64,000 bases of DNA from AP-15 sp963832875 (GTDB lineage: Bacteria; Pseudomonadota; Alphaproteobacteria; ATCC43930; CGMCC-115725), in the NCBI GenBank assembly GCA_963832875.1, contig CAWHWB010000002.1, positions 186,001 through 250,000 of the forward strand. Reading direction: 5' to 3'. Positions 35,962 through 45,586 of this stretch are shown one piece after another (the stretch's first letter is position 1; each line of letters begins with the position of its first letter). A program made the position numbers and the translations under genes. The notes under the pieces were generated by a model that saw only the letters and a program-made list of their open reading frames with translations, did no database searches and was not told the origin of the DNA.

Positions 35962-36589
35962 ATGCCGGAATTGGCGAGCGCGAAATTCACGAACCTTTTT
36001 GCAACCCCACTGATGGCGCATGTCTGGAGCGACGCGGCGTCGCTGAACGATGAGCTGCGCGGGCGCATCCTCGCACACGAGCGCGCGGGTTACCGGAGAG
36101 CACAAGACCAATGTCGGCGGCTAGCATTCCGAGACCGGCCAGCTCGAGTTCTGCGGAGATGCCGGAAGGCGCCTCGTCCGCCGTATGTACGAAATGGCCG
36201 ACGAGGCCACCCGCCGCGTTCTGACCGAATACGGCCACCAGCCCCGACCGCTGCGCTGGACATTATATGCCTGGGTCAACGTCAACCGCGCGGGCGATTT
36301 CAACCGCGTCCACACCCATACCGGCTCCACTTGGTCCGGGACCTACTACGTCGACGACGGCGACCTTGACGATCCAGGGGCCGGCACGCCGATCCAACTG
36401 CTCGATCCTTGTCAGGGACGCGCCAACATCTTTTTGCCGCCTTTGGTTCCATCGGCCTTCATGCAAAGGCCTGAAGCGGGACTGATGATCCTGTTCCCCA
36501 GCTACCTGCCGCACATGGTCTACGCCCACCGCGGCAGCCGACCACGGATCTCGATCGCCTTCAATCTGCGCAAGGAACCGTTTCCGTGA
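35962..36589 (+). pseudogene. 2OG-Fe(II) oxygenase (TIGR02466-like), frameshift plus Trp-to-stop
   Basis: The N-terminus MPELASAKFTNLFATPLMAH is intact to RILAHER. A shift near 36095-36108 moves the frame. The next frame reads EHKTNVGG, then TAG (36122-36124) where tryptophan is expected (GGWHSETGQLEFCG), and continues intact. It includes VNRAGDFNRVHTHTGSTWSG, with the His/Asp iron ligands and GTYYV, and the LPHMVYAHRGSRPRISIAFN end with distal His and 2OG-binding Arg. It overlaps the next gene by GTGA. Without the two lesions it would be a normal ~207-residue oxygenase. Confidence 0.78.
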
Positions 36590-38513
36590 TCGCGTCGCCG
36601 GCCGGATCGCCGCCTGCTCCATCGGCGCTCGACCAGACCTTCGCGCGGGCGCTCGCGCTGCACCAGCAAGGGCAGTTCGACGATGCCGACCATCTCTACC
36701 AATCGATTATTTATATAGATGCCCGGCATGTGCCGTCGCTGTTGCATCTGGCGGTGCTCCGGCTCCAACAAGGCCGACATCAAGACGCCGTCCGGTTGAC
36801 CGAGGACGCGCTGCAGTTGGAACCCGATTGCGCCGAAGCGCACTCCAATTTGGGCGCCGCGCTGCATCTGCTTAGCCGTAGTGAAGAGGCAGTCTCATCC
36901 TATGAGGCGGCGCTGGCGCTCGATCCCGACCGCGCCGAGGCCCATTATGGTCTGGCCCTGGCGCTGCACGCCGTCGAGCGCTACGACGAAGCAATGGCCG
37001 CCTATCAGCGCGCGCTGGTGATCGACCCCGACTATGCCGAGGCGCATTGCGGACTCGGCGCTGCTCTCGCCGCGGTGCAGCGCCATGTCGAGGCACATTC
37101 CTGCTATCGTCGGGCGCTGGAGATCGACCCCGATTACAGCGAGGCGATCTGCGGCCTTGCCGAGGCATTTCATGCGCTGAAACGTGACAACGAGGCAATC
37201 GCATCCTACCGCAAGGCGGCTGCGATCAAGCCCGACCAGCCACAAGTGCTGAGCGCTCTGGGCATCGCGCTCCAGGCGACGGGGCAGCACGGCGAGGCGG
37301 TCGACTGCTTCGGTCGCGCCCTCGCCATCGCGCCCGACTATGGCGACGCCCAGCTCAACCTGGGGATCGCCCTCGGGGAACTCGGGCGGATCGACGAGGC
37401 CCGCAGGGCGCTCGAAAAGGCGGTCGCGACCGATCCGGAAAACCTTCGCTACATCTTTTCGCTGGTCACCTCCAGACCCATCCGCGAGCAAGACCCGGTG
37501 TTCGCCGCTCTGCAAGCCTGGGAAAGCCGGGTCGACACCCTCGATGTCAATCGGCAGGTCCTGCTTCACTTCGCACTCGGCAAGGCGCTGGCCGATTTGG
37601 GCCGACCCGAGCAGTCCTTCCGTCACCTGCTGTCCGGCAACGAACTGAAACGGCAGACCATCGCCTACGACGAGGTGGCGACCCTGACCGCCTTGGAGCG
37701 GATCAGCAGCGTGTTCGACAATGAGATGCTGCGCCGCAACGCTGGGTTCGGCAACCCGTCTCCGGTTCCGGTGTTCATCGTCGGCATGCCGCGTTCGGGC
37801 TCGACGCTGGTCGAGCAGATCCTTGCCAGTCATCCCGCGGTGTTCGGCGGCGGCGAACGCATCGATTTCGCGGTTGCCGCCGAGAGCGCAGGGATCGAAA
37901 TCCGCTCCTCGGCTTTTCCGGAGTCAACCCTCGGCATCGACGGCGGGCAGGTGGCGCGGCTCGGCGCCGAATATCTCCGCCGTCTCCGGGAAGCGGCGCG
38001 CTCGCTTGGGGTCGGAGCGGCAGCACGCATCACCGACAAGCTGCCGGCGAACTTCTGCTTCCTCGGCCTGATCCACCTGGCCCTGCCCAATGCTCGCATC
38101 ATTCATACCCGCCGCGATCCGATCGACACCTGCCTGTCCTGCTTTTCCGAGCTGTTTGGCGCCGAGCAGCCGTTCGCCTATGATTTGGGCGAACTCGGCC
38201 GCTACTGCCGCGCCTGCGATGAGTTGATGGAGCATTGGCGCCGCGTGCTGCCGTCCGGGGTGATTTGCGATGTGCAATACGAGAAACTGGTCGCGGATTT
38301 CGAACCTCAAGCGCGTCGCATCGTCGCCCATTGCGGCCTCGAGTGGAATGAAGCCTGCCTCGCCTTTCACCAGACCCAGCGGTGGTGCGGACGGCGAGCG
38401 TGACGCAGGTGCGCCAGCCGATCTACCGCAGTTCGGTCGGCCGCTGGCGGCCCAGCGGCGAGGCGCTGCGTCCGCTCTGCGACGGCCTCGGCCTCGATCT
38501 GCCTCGGCTCTGA
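36586..38513 (+). pseudogene. TPR-sulfotransferase fusion, single frameshift near the C-terminus
   Basis: A GTG start overlaps the upstream stop. About 300 residues of TPR repeats (AEAHSNLGAALHLLSRSEEA and following) lead to a sulfotransferase domain with GMPRSGSTLVEQILASHP, AARITDKLPANFCFLGLIHL, RRDPIDTCLSCFSELFG and DLGELGRYCR. After HQTQR (about 38381) one base is missing. The next frame carries the conserved VVRTASVTQVRQPIYRSSVG to the TGA at 38511. Current reading gives 605 residues with an aberrant seven-residue tail. The TPR may recruit protein substrates for sulfation. Activity may survive. Confidence 0.85.
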
Positions 38514-38559
38514 TCCCTGCTCATCGCGAAATTCGAAAATTCCTTTGGTGACGCGCCGT

Positions 38560-38888
38560 GGTCGCCGGAATTCTGATCGACCGGGCGACAGCCCTGGGCC
38601 AGCCAGCGACAATCTCGATCGGGAAGCCGTGGGGATCGTCGATCAGACAGCCGTAACCTTCGAGCGTGGCGTTGTGGCGGCGACGAAGCGCGTCTCGTGC
38701 ACCCGCCGCACCCCGGTCGTCGGCACATAGGCGATCTCCCCCAAGTGAATGTCCGTACCGACATCGCCTTCTGTTTCTATCGCATGCACTTTTGCTGGCA
38801 CCATTTCGATGACCCATCGCTCGGGCACGGCGTCGTCGTGCCGCTCGCCGAGGAGGTGCGGCTCCTTGACCGGCAAGGTCACATCCAT
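38560..38888 (-). pseudogene. Degraded fragment, possibly VOC/glyoxalase family
   Basis: Two minus-strand frames give protein-like segments (IHLGEIAYVPTTGVRRVHE, then YGCLIDDPHGFPIEIVAG). The second resembles the end of VOC metalloenzymes. The plus strand also gives a plausible short tail (RMHFCWHHFDDPSLGHG), so strand and identity are uncertain. No complete gene is present between 38514 and 39136. Confidence 0.25.
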
Positions 38889-39136
38889 GCCCGCGGCTCG
38901 GTCGATTTTCCCGAGGAATTCGGCTGCTATCTGGCCGCCTCGCTGTATCGTCCTTAGCGCGATCCCCGATCTGCCGCGGCGGCGAATTTCGGTCTATTGT
39001 GCGCAGCGCGAGTTCGCTTTATTCATCTCGCCAATATGGCTAAGGTGACCGCCCGCAGGATCTCCGGCCGCTTGCCGGTACCCGAGGGCAAGAAAACGGC
39101 GATTCCACAATCGCCCGAGGAACTGGGAGGAACGGC

Positions 39137-40498
39137 ATGCAGACAACCGGGATCGGTGCGGGTTCGATTTCCGAGGCTGAGCACAGCCGGCAATTGCGTC
39201 GCGCGGTGGTCGCCGGCACGGTCGGCACGATCATCGAGGCATACGATTTCCTGCTTTACGTAATTGTTGCTCCGCTGGTCTTTGCGAAATTGTATTTCCC
39301 TTCATCCGAACCGCTCGCTGGGACTTTGCAGGCTTTCGGCATCTACGCCGTCGGATTTGTCGCACGGCCCGTCGGCGCGGCGCTGTTCGGCCATTACGGA
39401 GACCGCATCGGCCGTAAGGTGACCTTGATCGCCACCCTCCTGTTGACGGGCCTTTCGACCTTCGCGGTCGGCTTTGTCCCTGGCTACGCGTCGATCGGCA
39501 TCTGGGGTGCGGTGATCCTGACGGTCGTCCGCTTTATTCAGGGTCTTGGCATCGGCGGCGAATGGGGTGGTGCGACCTTGATCGCGATGGAATGGGCAAA
39601 GACCAATGCCCATCGCGGGTTCATCACCTCGTGGCCGCAATGGGGCGGGCCCGCCGGACTATTCTTGGCGAATCTGGCGGTGCTCGCTTTCAGCGCGATT
39701 TCGGGTGACCAGTTTATCACCTGGGGGTGGCGAGTCCCCTTCTGGCTGTCGATCGTGATGGTCGGGATCGGGCTCTATATCAGGCTGGGAATCCTGGAGA
39801 CGCCGATTTTCTCGCGAATTCTGGAAGAACGCCGCATCGAACGCGCGCCGGTGATCGAAGTGATCAAACGCCAGCCCAAGCAGATCATCCTGTCCGCCTT
39901 GTGCCGGATGGCGGAGCAGGGCCCGTTCTATGTCTATGCCGCCTTTGTCTTTGTCTATGGCACAAAGGTCTCTGGGGCTTCGCGCGACTTCCTGCTTACC
40001 GCGGTTTTGGTCGCGACCGCCTTGTCCGGCGTAACGACCCCGCTCGCCGGGCACATTTCGGATCGCATCGGCCGCAAGCGGATGTACATGATCGGCACGG
40101 TCGCCGTTGGGGTGTTTGGTTTTATCTACTTCGCGATGATGAACACGATGGTACCCGGGCTGATTTTCATCGCGATCGTGCTGTCCTTCGTGCCGCACGA
40201 CATGATGTACGGCCCGCAGGCGGCATTGATCGCCGAATGCTTCACGCCGCGGCTGCGCTATAGCGGTTCTTCGCTCGGCTTCCATCTCGCCTCGCTCGTC
40301 GCCGGCGGCCCGGCGCCGCTGATTGCGACGGCTTTGTTTGCGGCGACCGGTTCGGGATATGCGGTGGCGCTCTATATCTTGTTCTGCGCGATCGTCAGCC
40401 TCAGCGCCACGGCCTTTCTGCCCGACTACACCAACCGCGACATCTCTCAGGAGCACGACGCGGCTAAGCCGGTGCCGCACGCCGCGGCATCCTCGTGA
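39137..40498 (+). CDS. MFS transporter, metabolite:H+ symporter (MHS) family
   Basis: The 453-residue protein begins MQTTGIGAGSISEAEHSRQL after GGGAGGA. It has twelve predicted membrane helices with MHS-family motifs: GTIIEAYDFLLYV in helix 1, GHYGDRIGRKVTLI, RFIQGLGIGGEWGGATL, and the second-half GHISDRIGRKRMYMIG. Relatives import dicarboxylates, shikimate, proline/betaine or other organic acids with protons; the substrate is not readable. The gene is intact and stands alone. Confidence 0.9.
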   Translation: MQTTGIGAGSISEAEHSRQLRRAVVAGTVGTIIEAYDFLLYVIVAPLVFAKLYFPSSEPLAGTLQAFGIYAVGFVARPVGAALFGHYGDRIGRKVTLIATLLLTGLSTFAVGFVPGYASIGIWGAVILTVVRFIQGLGIGGEWGGATLIAMEWAKTNAHRGFITSWPQWGGPAGLFLANLAVLAFSAISGDQFITWGWRVPFWLSIVMVGIGLYIRLGILETPIFSRILEERRIERAPVIEVIKRQPKQIILSALCRMAEQGPFYVYAAFVFVYGTKVSGASRDFLLTAVLVATALSGVTTPLAGHISDRIGRKRMYMIGTVAVGVFGFIYFAMMNTMVPGLIFIAIVLSFVPHDMMYGPQAALIAECFTPRLRYSGSSLGFHLASLVAGGPAPLIATALFAATGSGYAVALYILFCAIVSLSATAFLPDYTNRDISQEHDAAKPVPHAAASS

Positions 40499-40573
40499 TC
40501 TCACGCCGTCCGGGTGCCCGACTAGAGGCGCCCGGTCACGTGGCGGGGTTTTGGATCCGACGGTGACCGCTGC

Positions 40574-41374
40574 TCATCGCCCTTTGAAGGAGGGTTTGCG
40601 CTTTTCCATGAAAGCCGTGCGGCCTTCGGCGTAATCCTCGCTGGCGAAACATTCGTCGACCACGCGCTTGCACAGTGCAAGGTCGCGCCGGCTCTCGTCC
40701 TTTAACGCTTCGCGCACGATGATCTTGGCCGAGCCGACGGTTAACGGAGCGTTCGCCGCGATCATCGCGCAATAGTCGCTAACGTAGCTTTCGAGCATGT
40801 CGGCCGGCACCACCTGATTTACGAGGCCCATGCGCAATGCTTCCTCGGCGGTGAACTGGCGCGCGGTGTAGAAGATTTCGCGGGCACAGGCCGGGCCGAC
40901 CAGGTCGACCAGCTTCTTGATGCCGTCATAGGCATAGCCGAGGCCGAGCTTGGCCGCGGGAATGCCGAATTTCGACCCCTCGGCGGCAATGCGCAGATCG
41001 CAGGCCAAGGCGGTGCCGAGGCCGCCGCCGATGCAATAACCGCGGATCATCGCAATCGTCGGCTTCAGGGTTTCCTGAAGGCGCGTCCGCGCTCCCTCGG
41101 AGATTTTGCTGTAGGCGGCGGCCGCCTCTTCCGAGGCGCGCCGTTCCTTGAACTCGGAAATGTCGGCGCCGGAGACAAAGGCACGCCCGCCGGCGCCGCT
41201 AACGACGATGACCCGGACCGCGTCGTCGGCCTCGAAATCGTCGAGGATTTGGGCCACACCCTGCCACATTTCGAGCGAGACCGCATTGTGCCGCGCCGGA
41301 TTGTTGAAGATCAGATGGCCGATCGCGCCATCCTTTTGGGCGATCATCTTGCTGGTCAGCGGCTGGTCGAGCAT
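40574..41374 (-). CDS. Enoyl-CoA hydratase/isomerase family
   Basis: The 266-residue crotonase-fold enzyme starts MLDQPLTSKMIAQKDG. It has the oxyanion-hole segments AFVSGADISEFKE and YCIGGGLGTALACDLRIA, then FGIPAAKLGLGY. The catalytic Glu pair typical of hydratases is not fully evident (the second site is LGLGYAYDG), so it may be a hydratase or another crotonase activity. It ends MEKRKPSFKGR, typical of the family. It lies downstream of the minus-strand MFS gene and may be co-transcribed. Confidence 0.88.
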   Translation of the reverse strand: MLDQPLTSKMIAQKDGAIGHLIFNNPARHNAVSLEMWQGVAQILDDFEADDAVRVIVVSGAGGRAFVSGADISEFKERRASEEAAAAYSKISEGARTRLQETLKPTIAMIRGYCIGGGLGTALACDLRIAAEGSKFGIPAAKLGLGYAYDGIKKLVDLVGPACAREIFYTARQFTAEEALRMGLVNQVVPADMLESYVSDYCAMIAANAPLTVGSAKIIVREALKDESRRDLALCKRVVDECFASEDYAEGRTAFMEKRKPSFKGR

Positions 41375-41453
41375 GGTGCGTCCTCGCTCTCGGTGGGTCG
41401 CGGCAGTGTGGCAGATTGCACGGCGTCGCGCATCCGCCCATTCCCTCCGCGGC

Positions 41454-42758
41454 TTACGACCCGGCCATTGCCAGTCCGCCGGCGCCGGTCACGGCCCCGA
41501 TCGGGCGGTCGGGGTGGATCCAGAAGGTCATGACGATCGCGAACAGCAAGAGCCCGACGGAAAAGGCGAACGGCGTCGTCCAGCTGCCGGTTCGCTGCAG
41601 GATCCAGCCGAAGGCGACCGGCGACAAAATTCCGGCGACCGCGCCCGCGGCGTTCATCAGCGCGCTCGAGGAGCCGGCGTAATCGGGTGCGATGTCCATC
41701 GTCGTGGTCCACAGCGGGGAGATCGCAAAGCCGAGAAAGAACAAGGCCAGCGTGAAGCCGGCGAGCCCGATCACCAGATCGTGGACCAGGATCGCTGGCA
41801 CCAGCGCGATCACGACAAGCGTCCAGCTGCCAGCGATCAGCAGCGAGCGCGCGATCTGCAGGCGCCGAGTGCGGCGCAGCAGATAGTCGGTGGTGACACC
41901 GCCGAGCAGCTCGGCGAACATCGCGCAGAGCAGCATCGCCGCGTAAAACAGCGAAGACTTCTTGAGATCCAGGCCATAGTTTTTCTGGAACAAGGACGGC
42001 ATCCAGGTCACGTACAGCCAGCCGGTCCAGCCCTGGCAGAAGTAGATGATCATCAGCGGTGCCACCCGGGGAATGAGCCGCCGCCACGGCACCGGCCCTG
42101 AACCGATCCGACTCGCCGGATCGTCGGCCGAATGAGCGGCTGGCAGCACGGCGAGCTCCGCAGCGGTGATGTCGGGATGCCGGCGCGGGTCTTCCTCGAA
42201 GAACCGCCACCACAAGGCCGCCCAAACTGCCGACAAGACGCCGAGCGCGACGAATGAAAAACGCCAGGAGAACCAGGTGATCAGGAACGCGACGATCGGC
42301 GCCGACACTCCAGCGCCGAGACGTCCGGCGGAATGGGTGAGGCCAACCGCCGTGCCGCGCGAGGCGAGCGAGGTCCATTTCGAGAGCGCCCGATTGGCCG
42401 CCGGCAAGGTGGCGCCTTCGCCCATGCCGAGCGCCAGGCGCACGGAAAACAGCGAAACCAGCCCGGACACCGCTCCGGTGACGATCGTGGTGACCGACCA
42501 TGCGACCCCGCAGACGGTCAGCGTGCGTCGCGCACCAAAGCGGTCGGCAAACCAGCCGCCGACCAGCTGAAACGGGGCATAAGCGTAATTGAAGGCCGAA
42601 AAGGCGAGGCCGAGCGCGATATTGCTGAGGCCAAGATCCTTCTGCATTACCGGGGCGGCGGCGGCTAGATTGACGCGGTCGATAAAGAGGATGAACTCCA
42701 TCAAGCACAGCAGGGCGAGGAAATTCCGGGTGGCGCGTCCACTGAAGGCGAGTCGCAT
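41454..42758 (-). CDS. MFS transporter, anion:cation symporter-like (ACS) family
   Basis: From MRLAFSGRATRNFLALLCLM (ATG 42758, GGAGG upstream) the 434-residue protein has twelve helices. Motifs are EFILFIDRVNLAAAAPVMQ, GGWFADRFGARRTLTVCG and GMGEGATLPAANRALSKW, typical of ACS/phthalate- or sugar-acid-type transporters, and EDPRRHPDITAAE in the central loop. It probably imports an organic anion. A 79-base gap separates it from the enoyl-CoA hydratase gene on the same strand. Confidence 0.9.
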   Translation of the reverse strand: MRLAFSGRATRNFLALLCLMEFILFIDRVNLAAAAPVMQKDLGLSNIALGLAFSAFNYAYAPFQLVGGWFADRFGARRTLTVCGVAWSVTTIVTGAVSGLVSLFSVRLALGMGEGATLPAANRALSKWTSLASRGTAVGLTHSAGRLGAGVSAPIVAFLITWFSWRFSFVALGVLSAVWAALWWRFFEEDPRRHPDITAAELAVLPAAHSADDPASRIGSGPVPWRRLIPRVAPLMIIYFCQGWTGWLYVTWMPSLFQKNYGLDLKKSSLFYAAMLLCAMFAELLGGVTTDYLLRRTRRLQIARSLLIAGSWTLVVIALVPAILVHDLVIGLAGFTLALFFLGFAISPLWTTTMDIAPDYAGSSSALMNAAGAVAGILSPVAFGWILQRTGSWTTPFAFSVGLLLFAIVMTFWIHPDRPIGAVTGAGGLAMAGS

Positions 42759-42891
42759 GGTGCCGGCTCCTCCCATTTTCGCGCAATGTGGCAGATTGGG
42801 CGGCGGCGCCGATCATCCGATTATTCACGGCCGCTATGCCCGCAACCGGCTTCAGCCTCGACCGCGGTCGAGGCAGTGATAATGCCGACGG

Positions 42892-43323
42892 TCAGCGCGG
42901 CGGCAGGCGCAGCCTCGGGATCTCGATCGCCGGGCAGCGATTCATCACCACCTTGATTCCGCGGGCTTCGGCGCGGGCGGCGGCCCTGTCGTCGCGCACG
43001 CCGAGCTGCATCCACACGAATTTGGCGCCGGCGGTGATCGCCGCATCGACCGCGGTACCGGCCATTTCGCTGCGGCGAAACACATCCACCATATCGACAG
43101 GCTCGGGGAGGTCGGCGAGCGAGGCATAGCACATCTCACCGAGGATCGTGCCGCCGGCGGCGTTCGGGTTGACCGGGATTGCGCGGTAGCCGTGCCGCTG
43201 CAGATAGGCCATGACCCGGTAGCTCGGCCGCTCGCGGCGCGGGCTTGCGCCGACCACGGCGACCGTCCGCACGCTCGTCAGGATCTCGCGCAAATAAGCG
43301 TCGGAATAGCTGTCGTGGTCCAT
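42892..43323 (-). CDS. CoA-binding domain protein (YccU-like)
   Basis: The 143-residue Rossmann-fold protein starts MDHDSYSDAYLREILTSV after GAGG. It contains the nucleotide-binding VAVVGASPRRERPSYRVMAY, AIPVNPNAAGGTILGE, FRRSEMAGTAVDAAI and MNRCPAIEIPRL. Members bind CoA or related nucleotides and are otherwise uncharacterised. Seven bases separate it from the upstream enoyl-CoA hydratase on the same strand, so the two probably form an operon. Confidence 0.88.
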   Translation of the reverse strand: MDHDSYSDAYLREILTSVRTVAVVGASPRRERPSYRVMAYLQRHGYRAIPVNPNAAGGTILGEMCYASLADLPEPVDMVDVFRRSEMAGTAVDAAITAGAKFVWMQLGVRDDRAAARAEARGIKVVMNRCPAIEIPRLRLPPR

Positions 43324-43330
43324 CGCGGCC

Positions 43331-44146
43331 TCATCGGTCCTGCCATCTCGGCGTGCGCTTGGCGAGAAAGGCGTCAATGCCCTCGCCGGCATCGGCGGCC
43401 AGCATGTTCGTCGTCATCACCTCCGCCGCATAGCGGTACGCAGATGCCAAATCGAGTTCGGTCTGGCGATAGAACGCCTCCTTGCCGATCGCGAGCGTGA
43501 GCGCTGATTTGCCGGCGATCTCACGGGCGAGGGCGTCGACCGAGATGCGCAATTCGCCGCTCGGGACGACGCGGTTGACGAGGCCGATCTCGCATGCCCG
43601 CGCGGCGTCGATCAATTCGCCGGTCAGCAGCATCTCCATCGCCGCCTTGCGCCCGACCGCGCGCGACAACGCCACCATCGGGGTCGAGCAGAAGAGACCG
43701 ATATTGACCCCGGGGGTCGCAAAACGCGCGTCCTCGGCGGCGACCGCCAGATCGCAGCTGGCCACCAATTGACAGCCGGCCGCGGTCGCGACGCCATGCA
43801 CCTCGGCGATGACCGGTTTTGGCAGACGGACGATCGCCAGCATCAATTCGCTGCATTGGGCGAAGAGCCGCTCGTAGCTTTCGCGCCGATGGTCGGTTCG
43901 GATCTCGCGCAGATCATGACCCGCGCAGAACGCCGGCCCGGCGCCGGCGATGACGACGACCCGCGCCTGCCGGTCCTCGGCGGCGCGGCCGAGCGCCGCG
44001 ATCATCTCGGCCATCAGCGCCGCCGATAGCGCGTTCCTCGCCTGCGGCCGGTTCATCGTCAGCCGCAAGAGCCCGTCTTCGCGTGCTTCGAGCAGCAGCG
44101 GGGCTGTTTCCAAACTTCTCGGCATCGCCGTCATTGCCGCCTTCAC
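43331..44146 (-). CDS. Enoyl-CoA hydratase/isomerase family
   Basis: The crotonase-fold protein of up to 271 residues has AFCAGHDLREIRTDH (oxyanion hole 1), EVHGVATAAGCQLVASCDLA (oxyanion hole 2 and catalytic region), ATPGVNIGLFCSTPMVALSR and the C-terminal EGIDAFLAKRTPRW. It resembles the ECHDC3/enoyl-CoA hydratase-like branch. The start may be GTG 44146 or ATG 44134 (AAGG upstream); both keep the domain. It precedes the CoA-binding gene. Confidence 0.88.
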   Translation of the reverse strand: MKAAMTAMPRSLETAPLLLEAREDGLLRLTMNRPQARNALSAALMAEMIAALGRAAEDRQARVVVIAGAGPAFCAGHDLREIRTDHRRESYERLFAQCSELMLAIVRLPKPVIAEVHGVATAAGCQLVASCDLAVAAEDARFATPGVNIGLFCSTPMVALSRAVGRKAAMEMLLTGELIDAARACEIGLVNRVVPSGELRISVDALAREIAGKSALTLAIGKEAFYRQTELDLASAYRYAAEVMTTNMLAADAGEGIDAFLAKRTPRWQDR

Positions 44147-44224
44147 CCTTGCCTGCCCGCCGCGGAAACGCGACTCTCACGCCGGTGCCGTCACGGCGGC
44201 AACAGATATTTTTAGGGGGAGAAT

Positions 44225-45259
44225 GTGGAGGACGGCGCCGCGCCATTGCGGGAGGCGTGGTACTACGCGGTCGCCGGGCGCCGGGTGAAGCCGCGGGCAA
44301 CGGTGGCGAAAGTGATGCTGGGCGAGCCGGTCCTGATCGGCCGCGACGCCGCCGGCGCGCCGTTCGCGCTGCGCGACCTGTGCCCGCATCGCGGCATGCG
44401 GCTGAGCGCCGGCCATTTCGACGGGCACGAAGTCGAGTGCTGCTATCATGGCTGGCGCTTCGACACCGGCGGCCGATGTACGGCGATCCCCGCGCTGGTG
44501 CCGGGCCAGGGTTTTTCGCCGGGCCGCATCCAGGTCCGCACCTATCCGGCGCGCGAGGTGCAGGGCAACATCTGGGTCTATTTCGGCGAGGATCCGGCCG
44601 CCGCACCCGAAATCCCGCTGGTCGACGGGTTTGACGACGCCGCGCCGCGTCTGATCGAGACCGTCGCGTTCGCCGCATCAATCGACCATGCCGTCGTCGG
44701 GCTGATGGATCCGGCGCACGGTCCCTTTGTCCACCACGCCTGGTGGTGGCGCTCGCGGCGTTCGATCCAGGCCAAGGCCAAGGCGTTTGTCCCCTCGCCC
44801 TGGGGCTTCACGATGAGCCGCCACCTGCCCTCGGCCAATTCGCGCGCCTACCGGCTGCTGGGCGGAATGCCCGAAACCGAGATTGCCTTTCGCCTGCCGA
44901 GCGTGCGCACCGAAAATATCCGCGCCGGCCGCCATCTGGTCGGCAATTTGACCGCGATCACCCCGATCGACGACCGCACGACCGAAATCAACCACTGTAT
45001 CTACTGGACCTCGCCCTGGCTCGGAGCGCTGAAGCCGCTGCTGCGGCCTTATGTGCGCGCCTTTCTGCACCAGGACCGCGCAATCATGGAGTGCCAGAGC
45101 CAAGGACTGCGCTTCGATCCGCCCCTGATGCTGATCGACGACGCCGACACCCAGGCCAAATGGTATTACCGGCTCAAGCGCGAATACCGCCGCGCCCGCG
45201 CCGAAGGCCGCCCGTTCGAGAACCCGCTGAAACCGCGCATCCTCCGGTGGCGCAGCTAG
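44225..45259 (+). CDS. Rieske 2Fe-2S aromatic ring-hydroxylating oxygenase, alpha subunit
   Basis: The GTG start at 44225 follows GGGGGAGA. The 344-residue protein has the Rieske motif CPHRGMRLSAG...CCYHGW near residues 53-76. The C-terminal domain holds the mononuclear iron site with DHAVVGLMDPAHGPFVHH, and further conserved strands include GFTMSRHLPS. It should hydroxylate or demethylate a cyclic substrate with electrons from a reductase not encoded nearby. It is intact. Divergent from the enoyl-CoA hydratase. Confidence 0.88.
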   Translation: MEDGAAPLREAWYYAVAGRRVKPRATVAKVMLGEPVLIGRDAAGAPFALRDLCPHRGMRLSAGHFDGHEVECCYHGWRFDTGGRCTAIPALVPGQGFSPGRIQVRTYPAREVQGNIWVYFGEDPAAAPEIPLVDGFDDAAPRLIETVAFAASIDHAVVGLMDPAHGPFVHHAWWWRSRRSIQAKAKAFVPSPWGFTMSRHLPSANSRAYRLLGGMPETEIAFRLPSVRTENIRAGRHLVGNLTAITPIDDRTTEINHCIYWTSPWLGALKPLLRPYVRAFLHQDRAIMECQSQGLRFDPPLMLIDDADTQAKWYYRLKREYRRARAEGRPFENPLKPRILRWRS

Positions 45260-45441
45260 ACAGATTTGGCTCGGGTTGCATCGGACGCGGGCAAACCCCC
45301 TCAACCTTCCCTCTCCCCATTGGGGAGAGGATTGCGAAGGGTCGGCGAGGCTCAGCGAGATCTCGCGAAATCGACATCGGCCTCCACAAAAAGCGAATCG
45401 GCGGCGAAGCTTGCCCCGCCGACGGCGGCAGCTGATATAGT

Positions 45442-45549
45442 GGGCTGGGAGCCCGGAGGCGGACAGGCCTCTCGCCAACCCGGTCAGGTCCGGAAGGAAG
45501 CAGCCGTAACGAGTGCCGGCCTGGGTCGTTCACCCGGTCTCCCACCCCA
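45442..45549 (+). ncRNA. ffs: 4.5S signal recognition particle RNA
   Basis: The conserved SRP core GGTCAGGTCCGGAAGGAAGC, followed by AGCC, is present at about 45481-45505. The outer ends GGGCTGGGAG and CTCCCACCCC pair to close a ~108-nt hairpin. It lies 38 bases before dnaX, a known arrangement in alphaproteobacteria. It functions with Ffh in co-translational membrane targeting. End points are good to a few bases. Confidence 0.92.
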
Positions 45550-45586
45550 ACCCCGGTTTCGAACCGCCTCACCCTGGTTGCGAAAC

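Noticed and set aside
26578..36124. TAG recoded as a sense codon
   Set aside because: Several intact genes here end with TAG, and the in-frame TAG codons occur in genes that also have frameshifts.
41356..42828. 490-codon frame overlapping the ACS-type MFS gene on the same strand
   Set aside because: Arg/His-rich shadow; the MFS frame has twelve helices and conserved motifs.
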